A stretch of 7,395 nucleotides of DNA from Caldisericaceae bacterium. Lineage in GTDB: Bacteria; Calditrichota; Calditrichia; Calditrichales; Calditrichaceae. A program made the translations under genes and the position numbers. Under the pieces are notes generated by a model that ran no database searches, had not been told where the DNA came from, and saw nothing but the letters and a program-made list of their open reading frames with translations. Location of the stretch: contig JAGHBR010000412.1 of NCBI GenBank assembly GCA_021160885.1, forward strand, positions 1 to 7,395, written 5' to 3'. Below are positions 1-5,677 of the stretch, piece after piece (the stretch's first letter is position 1; the number at the start of each line of letters is the position of its first letter).

Positions 1-329
1 ATTCATTACAGGGCAAGTTAATGTCCCATTTTGGCGAACGTGCTCAATCGGTTCGTTTTGACAGCCAGGTAAAGTACGCAGTTTTAGCCAGAGCCGAGGC
101 TGAAGTCTATTTGCGTTTGCCCAATCCGGCGAAACCGGATTATCGGGAAAAAATCTGGGATCATGCAGCCGGAGCTTTAATAGTTCAGGAAGCCGGCGGC
201 AAGGTAACGGATATGTTCGGGAAACCACTGCAATTTAATCATGGTAAAAAATTAATAGCTAATCGGGGATTGGTGGTTACCAACGGGAAATTACACCAAA
301 AAATCATTGAATTATTAAATCGGAGTTAA
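1..329 (+). CDS. cysQ: 3'(2'),5'-bisphosphate nucleotidase, HAL2/CysQ type (3' end only)
   Basis: This is the C-terminal 108 residues of a gene that enters from the left edge; the frame is open from base 3, so the Met at 21 is internal and not a start. The visible part carries the HAL2/MET22 signatures: a DSQVKYAVLARAEAEVYLRLP-like block at about 60-120, then REKIWDHAAG at 145-172. Its Asp (159-161) is the metal ligand of the second conserved motif of the Li-sensitive Mg-dependent phosphatases, followed by an EAGGKVTD turn and a C-terminal NRGLVVTNG. Family members remove the 3' phosphate from PAP (adenosine 3',5'-bisphosphate), the by-product of sulfotransfer, in the cytoplasm. The DSQ.KY and YLRLP blocks fit HAL2-type enzymes better than plain inositol monophosphatases. 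The substrate is inferred from family. The stop lies 2 bases before the next gene, so the two are surely cotranscribed. Confidence 0.88.
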   Translation, partial: SLQGKLMSHFGERAQSVRFDSQVKYAVLARAEAEVYLRLPNPAKPDYREKIWDHAAGALIVQEAGGKVTDMFGKPLQFNHGKKLIANRGLVVTNGKLHQKIIELLNRS

Positions 330-331
330 AA

Positions 332-1129
332 ATGATCAAAGTTGCTCAAACGGCAGCTCGTACGGCAGGTAAAATATTACTTGACAATTTCCGAAAAATT
401 CCGGCCAATGAAATCCGGCGCAAGTTAAAAAATGATTTTATCAGCTTTGTGGATGAACAATCGGAAAAAAGTATTTTAAAAACCATTGCCGATGCCTTCC
501 CTGAACATGCTTTTCTGGCCGAAGAACAAGGCGGTTCGGCTCATGATCATGATTATCTTTGGATTATCGACCCTCTGGATGGTACGACCAATTATTTACA
601 GGGAGTTCCGGTGTTTGCCATTTCGATTGGATTGTTACATAAAGGTCAACCCAAACTTGGAGTTATTTATGATCCGCTGCATGATGAAATGTTCTGGGCA
701 GAGCGGGGCAAAGGAGCTTTTTTAAACGGCCGGCCCATTACCGTTAGCAAAAAATCCCGGCTGGACGAAAGCTTTATTGCCACCGGATTTCCCTTTAAAG
801 CAAAACATTTGCTGGAACCCTATTTGGCTACCTTTCAGGATATTTTTAAAGAATGCATTGGCAAGCGCCGCATGGGGGCCGCGGCCATTGACCTGGCTTA
901 CGTGGCAGCCGGACGATTTGACGGGTTCTGGGAATTGGGGCTTAGCCCCTGGGATCAGGCAGCCGGTTGGGTTATTGTAGAAGAAGCGGGTGGCAAAGTT
1001 ACTGATTTTTGGGGCAACCAGGATTTTTTGTACTCCCATTACACCCTGGCCAGTAATGGCCTGATTCATAAACAATTGATTAAAAAAATTAGTAAACATT
1101 TTGAAGAAAAAATAAAAGTGTACCAATAA
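332..1129 (+). CDS. suhB: Inositol monophosphatase family protein (SuhB-like)
   Basis: A complete 265-residue protein, normal length for the family. It is predicted to be a cytoplasmic Mg-dependent phosphomonoesterase acting on inositol-1-phosphate or related sugar phosphates. The metal-binding motifs are intact: LAEEQGG with the Glu pair at 64-65, DPLDGTTN at 80-87 (Asp80, Asp83), and SPWDQAAG at 205-212 (Asp208), followed by the EEAGGKVTD segment. The ATG has a GGAG at 322-325 inside the end of the preceding gene, 6 bases away. It is a tandem superfamily paralogue of that gene and is followed 18 bases later by PRPP synthetase, so the three probably form an operon. It lacks the HAL2-specific blocks of its neighbour. 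The exact substrate (inositol phosphate, fructose-1,6-bisphosphate or another) cannot be told from the sequence. Confidence 0.9.
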   Translation: MIKVAQTAARTAGKILLDNFRKIPANEIRRKLKNDFISFVDEQSEKSILKTIADAFPEHAFLAEEQGGSAHDHDYLWIIDPLDGTTNYLQGVPVFAISIGLLHKGQPKLGVIYDPLHDEMFWAERGKGAFLNGRPITVSKKSRLDESFIATGFPFKAKHLLEPYLATFQDIFKECIGKRRMGAAAIDLAYVAAGRFDGFWELGLSPWDQAAGWVIVEEAGGKVTDFWGNQDFLYSHYTLASNGLIHKQLIKKISKHFEEKIKVYQ

Positions 1130-1134
1130 AGGAT

Positions 1135-1140
1135 AAGGAG
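1135..1140 (+). promoter_or_regulatory. Shine-Dalgarno of prs
   Basis: AAGGAG lies 7 bases before the TTG at 1148. It decides the start: the in-frame ATG at 1193 has only a GAGGGG ending 2 bases before it, which is too close to serve as a ribosome binding site. Confidence 0.75.
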
Positions 1141-1147
1141 AATCAAA

Positions 1148-2194
1148 TTGGATTCTACCACTATTGTTCGCACGAAGGGCGAGCGAGGGGCCATGAGTAT
1201 TATGGCCTGCGATTCCGGGCATAATTTTGCCCAGCGCATTGTTAATCATTTAAATGAAATTCTTCAGAATGAAATACACAGTTTGCCATTACGATTGATT
1301 AAATCGGAAGAAATAACCTTCTCCAATGGCGAAGTAAAAACCGTTATTCACGAAAATATTCGCGGAGACGACCATTACATTGTACAATGCATTGACGATC
1401 CTCTGAATGACAAAACCGTTAATGACAATTTGATGGCCTTATTAACCGCCATCAATGCAGCCTTCCAATCTGATGCTGATTCGATTACTGCTGTTATTCC
1501 TCAGTTTCCCTACTCCAGACAGGAACGAAAAAAAACCAGGGAGTGTATTACCGCCAAGCAAATAGCTCAATTCCTTGAAGTTTCCGGCGCCAATCGTGTC
1601 ATTACAATTGACGTTCATTCGGAAGCTATCATGGGCTTTTTTACCACAGCCAAATTGGAGAATCTACACGCTTCTAATTTCATCATCAAACACATTAAAA
1701 ACAAATATCAACTGCAAAATCTGGTGATCACCGCTGCGGATGTGGGCGGCGCTGAACGGGCCCGCTACTATTCCAAGATGCTGCAGGCCGATCTGGCCAT
1801 TGTTGACAAAGCACGGGATTATTCTCAAAAAAGTAAAATCAAAAGCATGCGGCTGGTAGGTGAAGTAAAAGACAAAAATGTGCTAATTCCAGACGATATG
1901 ATCAGTACCGGTGGCACCATCATTAATGCGTCTAAACTTTTAAAGGAAAAAGGCGCCAAAGATATTATTGTGGCCTGCAGTTTGCCCTTTTTTAACGGAG
2001 AGGCCGTTGATTTATTAAGTGAAGCTTACGAAGAAGGTGTGATTTCCAAAGTCATCGGAACTGATGCTGTCTTTCACGGCGAACAATTTGTTAAGAATAC
2101 ACCCTGGTACGACGAAGTGACTATTGCGCCCCTTTTTGCCGAAGTTATTTACAATATTAATCAAAAGCGGTCGGTTTCGGAGTTATTGAAATAA
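1148..2194 (+). CDS. prs: Ribose-phosphate pyrophosphokinase (PRPP synthetase)
   Basis: Converts ribose-5-phosphate and ATP to PRPP, the precursor of nucleotides, His, Trp and NAD; cytoplasmic. All expected landmarks are visible: a FSNGE segment near 58-62, the ATP-binding FPYSRQERKKTRE block at 120-132, IDVHS with His157 (equivalent to the DLHA motif of typical enzymes), the catalytic flexible-loop K-x-R as KARDY at 221-225, and the PRPP-binding loop IPDDMISTGGT at 247-257. At 348 residues it is longer than the classic form of about 315, with a TTG start, an extra N-terminal stretch and a long C-terminal tail (NQKRSVSELLK). Several motifs are divergent: RECITA for REPISA, ISTGGT for IDTGGT and DVHS for DLHA, suggesting a non-classical Prs subgroup. 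It sits 18 bases after the suhB-like gene and is probably cotranscribed with it. Confidence 0.93.
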   Translation: MDSTTIVRTKGERGAMSIMACDSGHNFAQRIVNHLNEILQNEIHSLPLRLIKSEEITFSNGEVKTVIHENIRGDDHYIVQCIDDPLNDKTVNDNLMALLTAINAAFQSDADSITAVIPQFPYSRQERKKTRECITAKQIAQFLEVSGANRVITIDVHSEAIMGFFTTAKLENLHASNFIIKHIKNKYQLQNLVITAADVGGAERARYYSKMLQADLAIVDKARDYSQKSKIKSMRLVGEVKDKNVLIPDDMISTGGTIINASKLLKEKGAKDIIVACSLPFFNGEAVDLLSEAYEEGVISKVIGTDAVFHGEQFVKNTPWYDEVTIAPLFAEVIYNINQKRSVSELLK

Positions 2195-2237
2195 CTTTGT
2201 GAAATTAGAGTAAAATAAATTTTTTGAAGTTTATGGC

Positions 2238-2292
2238 ATTTGTTCCGTTTGCTCTGCTTCAGCCTTACAGACTGAGAGTAAAAGGAACAAAT
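2238..2292 (+). repeat. Long imperfect hairpin upstream of mutT
   Basis: Between prs and the mutT-like gene, arm 2238-2255 (ATTTGTTCCGTTTGCTCT) pairs with 2275-2292 (AGAGTAAAAGGAACAAAT). Of 18 positions 16 are Watson-Crick, one is G-T and one is a G-A mismatch. Above this CAG 2260-2262 can pair with CTG 2272-2274, leaving a 9-base loop. No T-run follows on either strand, so it is not a standard intrinsic terminator. It ends 20 bases before the Shine-Dalgarno of the mutT-like gene, so it could be a leader structure, an RNA-processing or stabilising element, or a small dispersed palindromic repeat. Its function is unknown. Confidence 0.6.
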
Positions 2293-2311
2293 CAAATTCT
2301 ACCATTACCAA

Positions 2312-2316
2312 CGGAG
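2312..2316 (+). promoter_or_regulatory. Shine-Dalgarno of mutT
   Basis: CGGAG ends 5 bases before the TTG at 2322. It supports that start, which is also forced because the reading frame contains no ATG or GTG before the conserved N-terminal strand. Confidence 0.6.
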
Positions 2317-2321
2317 TCGAC

Positions 2322-2744
2322 TTGAAGGACAAACCTAAAATTAACGTTGTAGCTGCGGTTATTGTCAATCAACACAACCGAATCTTAATTACGCAACGTC
2401 CGCCCGACAGCCATCTGTCGGGCTATTGGGAATTTCCCGGCGGGAAAATAGATGAAGACGAAAGGCCGGAACAGGCTCTTAAGAGAGAAATTAAAGAAGA
2501 ATTAAATGTTGAAGTCGAAATACTTCGTCTGTTATGGCAACAAGATTTTGAATATCCACAAAAGAAAATCCAGATCTCTTTTTATCATTGTCGCTTGCTT
2601 TCTGATGAAGGCCAGATAAAACCTTTAGAAGTAGCTGATTTCCGTTGGATTTTCGTGGCTGAGTTTCCTCAATTTAATTTTCCTCCGGCCGATGCAGCTT
2701 TTATTAAAAAATTAACAAAGAATTTTAAAAGTCTGGTTGAGTAA
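2322..2744 (+). CDS. mutT: Nudix hydrolase, MutT / 8-oxo-dGTP diphosphatase type
   Basis: A 140-residue protein, close to the usual MutT length, predicted to hydrolyse 8-oxo-dGTP or other nucleoside triphosphates to the monophosphate plus pyrophosphate in the cytoplasm. The Nudix box spans residues 41-63: GGKIDEDE, then REIKEELNV, with the metal-binding REx2EE (Arg55, Glu56, Glu59, Glu60) intact. The usual Gly near the end is Asn62, a tolerated change. The preceding QRPPDSHLSGYWEFPGGK and the C-terminal WIFVAEFPQFNFPPADAAFI resemble MutT rather than other Nudix groups. The start is TTG: the translated frame has no Met at all after it and no GTG early enough, and CGGAG is well placed upstream. 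It lies 127 bases after prs with a hairpin between, so it may be a separate unit. Substrate specificity is inferred. Confidence 0.9.
   Translation: MKDKPKINVVAAVIVNQHNRILITQRPPDSHLSGYWEFPGGKIDEDERPEQALKREIKEELNVEVEILRLLWQQDFEYPQKKIQISFYHCRLLSDEGQIKPLEVADFRWIFVAEFPQFNFPPADAAFIKKLTKNFKSLVE
2402..2423. repeat. Perfect 9-bp inverted repeat inside mutT
   Basis: GCCCGACAG at 2402-2410 and CTGTCGGGC at 2415-2423 are perfect reverse complements around the 4-base loop CCAT. The stretch encodes PPDSHLSG just before the Nudix box. A second short one follows (TTTCCC, GGC, GGGAAA). It is GC-rich against AT-rich surroundings and would make a stable mRNA hairpin early in the gene. There is no T-run after it, so it is not a terminator. 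It may be chance or codon-level constraint. Confidence 0.6.
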
Positions 2745-2933
2745 TTGGCGTTGGTCTTATTCCCGAGGCCTTTTGGCCTGCCGAGAACGTTAGTCTGAGT
2801 AGCTTTGCTCCATTACAAAGTGTGTTGAACAATAAACGTAGTGGATTTTGTTTTTATTGTTGAGTACCGTTATTTCAATACATCCCTACAAATTGGAATT
2901 ACTCAGTGACCATGTGTTTTTTAATCTTGCTTT
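2745..2933. other. Convergent intergenic region with several inverted repeats
   Basis: This 189-base gap between two genes that end facing each other has no supported gene. It contains AGGCC-TTTT-GGCCT (2766-2779), extendable outward with a two-base bulge and one mismatch to about 2760-2787. It also contains CTTTG/CAAAG (2803-2807 with 2816-2820) and AACAATAAA/TTTATTGTT (2828-2836 with 2853-2861). An outer pair CTGAGTA/TACTCAG (2795-2801 with 2900-2906) encloses the last two. Position suggests transcription ends here for both blocks, but none of the stems is followed by a clear T-run, so intrinsic termination is not shown. A structured RNA 3' end or a degenerate repeat element are alternatives. 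Confidence 0.5.
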
Positions 2934-3686
2934 TTAAACCGGATTGGGAATATCTATAAATTCCACATCAATATTGAATTTGCTTTTTAAATGACGGCTC
3001 AAAGCAATGATGCCATAGCGTTCTGTAGCGTAATGGCCTGCAGCAACAAAGTGAATGCCTTCTTCGCGTGCGTAATGCATGATGTGTTCGCTAACTTCGC
3101 CCGTAATAAAAACATCAAGTCCTTTTAATACTGCCTGTTGTATTTCTTTCTGCCCAGCTCCGCTAATAATACCAACCGATTTGATTTTTTCAGGACCAAA
3201 AGGGAAAATCAGCGCATTTTCATTAATCAATGTTCGAATGCGATTAAAAAACTTTTTGCTGGAAACTGGTTCAACATCGCCGGAAAAACCAATTGTCATT
3301 CCTTTGTAATCGCCAAACGGTTCAATGTCCAACATTTCCAATTGTTTGGCAATTTGAATATTATTGCCAACAATTTCATGAGCGTCAAGCGGCAAATGAT
3401 AGGCTAAAAGGTTTAAATCATTTTCCAGAAGCAGCTTCACCCGTTTTTTGTAGCTTCCCCGGTAAATCGGACGTTCAAAGTTCCAGATAATGCCATGATG
3501 CACAATGATGGCATCTGCATTCTGAGCCAGCGCTTTCTCAAATAATTCCACACAGGCGGTTACGCCGGTCACGATCTTTTTGATTTCTGCTTTCCCTTCA
3601 ACCTGAAGGCCATTTGGTCCCAGGTCATCAAATTCATCGATTTTTAAAAAACGATTTATGTAGCTTACTAATTTATCGCGATCCAT
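2934..3686 (-). CDS. Nif3-like dinuclear metal centre protein (YbgI/DUF34 family)
   Basis: A complete 250-residue protein of the short Nif3/YbgI form. All five conserved metal ligands are at the positions expected from E. coli YbgI: His63 and His64 in IIVHHG, Asp101 in YHLPLDAH, and His218 and Glu222 in AAGHYATER. The N-terminal GPNGLQVEG and the ITGEVSEH segment are further family marks. Members form toroidal hexamers with a two-metal site. Many are labelled GTP cyclohydrolase 1 type 2, but the cellular function is not settled, so that name is not used here. The ATG at 3686 has a strong AAGGAGG (complement of 3696-3702) 9 bases upstream. It begins 28 bases after the stop of the TRAP binding protein gene and is probably the last gene of that transcript. 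It has no evident functional link to transport. Confidence 0.92.
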   Translation of the reverse strand: MDRDKLVSYINRFLKIDEFDDLGPNGLQVEGKAEIKKIVTGVTACVELFEKALAQNADAIIVHHGIIWNFERPIYRGSYKKRVKLLLENDLNLLAYHLPLDAHEIVGNNIQIAKQLEMLDIEPFGDYKGMTIGFSGDVEPVSSKKFFNRIRTLINENALIFPFGPEKIKSVGIISGAGQKEIQQAVLKGLDVFITGEVSEHIMHYAREEGIHFVAAGHYATERYGIIALSRHLKSKFNIDVEFIDIPNPV

Positions 3687-3714
3687 CTAAATGTTCCTCC
3701 TTGATGGTATTCAA

Positions 3715-4725
3715 CTAATCCTTGTTGCCAGAGGTACGAAATTCCTGCAAAGAAGATTCAATTCGCTGCAATAAGGTTTCGTCGTACAATTTACCTGTTA
3801 ACGAAAGCCGGGCCTGTTCGCCAATTTGATCAAAATGTTTTAGATTCTCCGGAGTGGAGAGCTTTAACAATTGAATCCCGTTCTGTTGCATATTTTTTAA
3901 TGATTTTTCATTGTCCTGACGGCTGGTTAAAGTTAAACGTCTGAAATATTGATAGCCTAATTCTTTTAGTATTTTTTGTTGTTCGGGATTTAGCTTTTTA
4001 AAGGCCCGGTTAGAAATCAAAACGGCTCCGTTGGAAATGGTTAATGGTACATCCACAACGTATTTTAATTTGGTAAACCATTGCAGCACCAGACAAGCCA
4101 AAGGCGAAGTGTACACGCCTTCAATCAAACCGGTTTGTAAACTGGTTAATACATCGGTTACCGAAAGCGGAATGGGATTGAGTCCAAAGGCCTTAAAAGT
4201 GGCCTCGGCAACAGGGTCACCTTCCCAGATCCACATTTTGATGTTTTTAAAATCATCCACTTTTTCTACTTTTTTTGAGGTAAAAATGTAAACTTTACCA
4301 ACTTCTGCCCAACCGATCAGGGTAAATCCTTTTTTCTGAAATTTTTCAGAAAAATAGTAATCGAATTTATTGATGATGTAATCGAGCTCTGCAAAATTTT
4401 TAAACAGGAAGGGCGTGTCTAAAATGCGCACTTCGGGTAAAATTTCGCCCATGCCCACACCGGTAAACCCTGCCCCCTGCAACTGATTGATGCGAATTTT
4501 TCGTAAGACATCTTTTTCATCGCCCTGAATACCGCCCGGGTAAATTTTAAAATTGACCTGACCACTGGTTTGCTTTTTTACTTCAGTCGAAAATTCCCGC
4601 ATGATTTTCATCCAGGAAGAGCCATCCGGCGCAAGTGTTGCAAACTTGATGGTTACCTTTTGTGAAAACAGTATGTTAACTAAAAACAGCGTTATCCAGA
4701 AATATTTTAAAATTCTTACCAACAT
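3715..4725 (-). CDS. tatP: TRAP-type periplasmic binding protein, TatP/DctP family
   Basis: A 336-residue protein with an N-terminal signal peptide (Arg4/Lys7, hydrophobic core 8-20, likely cleavage near FS-Q22). Mature features of the DctP family follow: TIKFATLAPDGSSW (25-38), the YPGGIQGDE turn (62-70), ILDTPFLFKNFAELD (101-115), and the hinge region PIPLSVTDVLTSLQTGLIEG (184-203). The protein should bind a solute in the periplasm and hand it to a TRAP permease. In canonical members the segment after LKG reads K-x-R with an Arg that clamps the ligand carboxylate. Here it is NIKMWIWEGD (161-170), with Trp165 in that place, so the ligand is probably not a simple carboxylate. No Cys follows the signal peptide, so it is soluble. 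I prefer the ATG at 4725 (GAGGAAG 5 bases upstream); an in-frame ATG at 4758 would overlap tatT by 14 bases, has no spaced ribosome site and spoils the signal peptide. The partner tatT lies immediately upstream. Confidence 0.88.
   Translation of the reverse strand: MLVRILKYFWITLFLVNILFSQKVTIKFATLAPDGSSWMKIMREFSTEVKKQTSGQVNFKIYPGGIQGDEKDVLRKIRINQLQGAGFTGVGMGEILPEVRILDTPFLFKNFAELDYIINKFDYYFSEKFQKKGFTLIGWAEVGKVYIFTSKKVEKVDDFKNIKMWIWEGDPVAEATFKAFGLNPIPLSVTDVLTSLQTGLIEGVYTSPLACLVLQWFTKLKYVVDVPLTISNGAVLISNRAFKKLNPEQQKILKELGYQYFRRLTLTSRQDNEKSLKNMQQNGIQLLKLSTPENLKHFDQIGEQARLSLTGKLYDETLLQRIESSLQEFRTSGNKD
4331..4354. repeat. 11-bp AT-rich inverted repeat inside tatP
   Basis: TTTTTCTGAAA (4331-4341) and TTTCAGAAAAA (4344-4354) are perfect reverse complements separated by TT. 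The segment lies inside tatP and encodes the Phe/Ser/Glu/Lys/Gln-rich stretch around residues 125-132. The hairpin is weak because of its A+T content and is probably a by-product of Phe and Lys codons. Confidence 0.45.
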
Positions 4726-4730
4726 GGCCA

Positions 4731-4737
4731 CTTCCTC
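4731..4737 (-). promoter_or_regulatory. Shine-Dalgarno of tatP
   Basis: GAGGAAG on the - strand ends 5 bases before the ATG at 4725 and lies just past the tatT stop. It decides the tatP start in favour of the shorter form with a conventional signal peptide. Confidence 0.6.
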
Positions 4738-4744
4738 AAAATAA

Positions 4745-5611
4745 TTAAAAAAATTCATCCTTTTGCTTTAATAAGCGCCTGGCTTTTTGTTTGGCTACAT
4801 GATTGAGTAAACGCATTTCTGGTAAAAGATCGTCGGTCGAATTTAATACTTTTTGTAAATAAGCATCAAATAATTGTTCATTTAGCGTTTTAGCGGCGTA
4901 AAAACGGGCGGCGTACACATAACTGAGCAAAAACCTGCCTTTCGTCATTTCGATATTTTTTTCGAAATAGCTACGCGCTTTTTCCGGATTGCCTCCTAAT
5001 AAAGGTGGTTTTTGTCCGTAAAGGCTTCCAAAAAACAGATAGGAAGCGCCGTAAAAATAGCTTGAATCCAATTCCATAACGCGTTTCATGATGGCTTCTA
5101 CCCTGGCCAAATCCATGATGGCCTGAGGGTCTTCCAGCGAAAGATTAATGTAAGACGACCAGGAAAAACCTGCCCAGAACAGAGCGGGCACGTCTTTTTT
5201 ATTGGCGCGGTTTAGTTTCTGTGGCAGATCAGTAACCGGTATATTGGGCAAAGTTGCAAAGGCCTTGTTTTGAACTGCGGCCAGACGCAATGCGTAATCA
5301 CGCGCTCGCAGGTACAATTGAGCGGCCCGCCGGGCATCGGTATCTTCTACAAAGGCCAGTGCGTAACCAGCGTAACCCTGAGATAAAATCAACAATAGTT
5401 GTTTGTTCTGTGGGTCGCTTTTTAATAAGCCTTCCACTAATTTTAAATTGGAAGCCAGGGCCTGCTCGGCAATTTGCAAATCGCTTTCTTCAAAAAATGC
5501 ATTTACTGTATTGTTTAAAATGGGCTGTATCTGGTTCACAAGAAAACGTTGCGTACTGCAGCCCATCAGTGAAAACAAGACAAGAAAAATTAGCAACTTT
5601 AGTCGAACCAT
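4745..5611 (-). CDS. tatT: TatT-type TPR lipoprotein associated with a TRAP transporter
   Basis: A 288-residue predicted lipoprotein. Lys5 is followed by a hydrophobic core and a lipobox LMGC with Cys18 as lipid attachment site; Ser at +2 fits transport to the outer membrane in a diderm. The rest is helical with TPR-like repeats. Family-typical blocks are LSQGYAGYALAFVED (76-90) with the Ala/Arg-rich helix after it, ALFWAGFSWSSYINLS (143-158), RVMELDSSYFYGA (177-189) and PLLGGNPEKARSYFEK (203-218). These match the TatT (T component) family first described from Treponema pallidum Tp0956, which trimerises and associates with the binding protein TatP. The next gene is such a binding protein, which confirms the pairing. 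The start at 5611 has only a weak GGGAA 9 bases away but gives a perfect signal peptide. A 66-base AT-rich gap separates it from the slipin gene. The physiological ligand is unknown. Confidence 0.87.
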   Translation of the reverse strand: MVRLKLLIFLVLFSLMGCSTQRFLVNQIQPILNNTVNAFFEESDLQIAEQALASNLKLVEGLLKSDPQNKQLLLILSQGYAGYALAFVEDTDARRAAQLYLRARDYALRLAAVQNKAFATLPNIPVTDLPQKLNRANKKDVPALFWAGFSWSSYINLSLEDPQAIMDLARVEAIMKRVMELDSSYFYGASYLFFGSLYGQKPPLLGGNPEKARSYFEKNIEMTKGRFLLSYVYAARFYAAKTLNEQLFDAYLQKVLNSTDDLLPEMRLLNHVAKQKARRLLKQKDEFF

Positions 5612-5677
5612 GAGTAAAATTTCCCGAACGATTTACTTAATTCACTTTCCAAAATTGAATAATTCGTTTAATAATTG

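Noticed and set aside
123..141. Inverted repeat AATCCGG-CGAAA-CCGGATT inside the bisphosphate nucleotidase gene
   Set aside because: Only 7 bp, inside a conserved coding block, with no T-run; most likely chance.
722..1249. A 175-codon open frame on the - strand opposite the suhB-like gene
   Set aside because: It is antisense to a gene with intact catalytic motifs, runs across the boundary into prs, and its translation resembles no family I know.
2760..2787. Rho-independent terminator for mutT
   Set aside because: The stem exists, but the bases after it (CGTTAGTCTGAG) hold no T-run on the + strand, so it is described as an inverted repeat only.
3079..3490. Overlapping + strand open frames opposite nif3
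   Set aside because: They are short, mutually overlapping and antisense to a conserved gene with all metal ligands in place.
4726..4758. Longer tatP beginning at the ATG at 4758
   Set aside because: It would overlap tatT, puts acidic residues before the signal peptide and has no spaced Shine-Dalgarno, whereas the ATG at 4725 has one.
5612..5677. Promoter for tatT in the AT-rich spacer after the slipin gene
   Set aside because: No -35/-10 pair with acceptable spacing could be found by eye; AT-richness alone is not enough.
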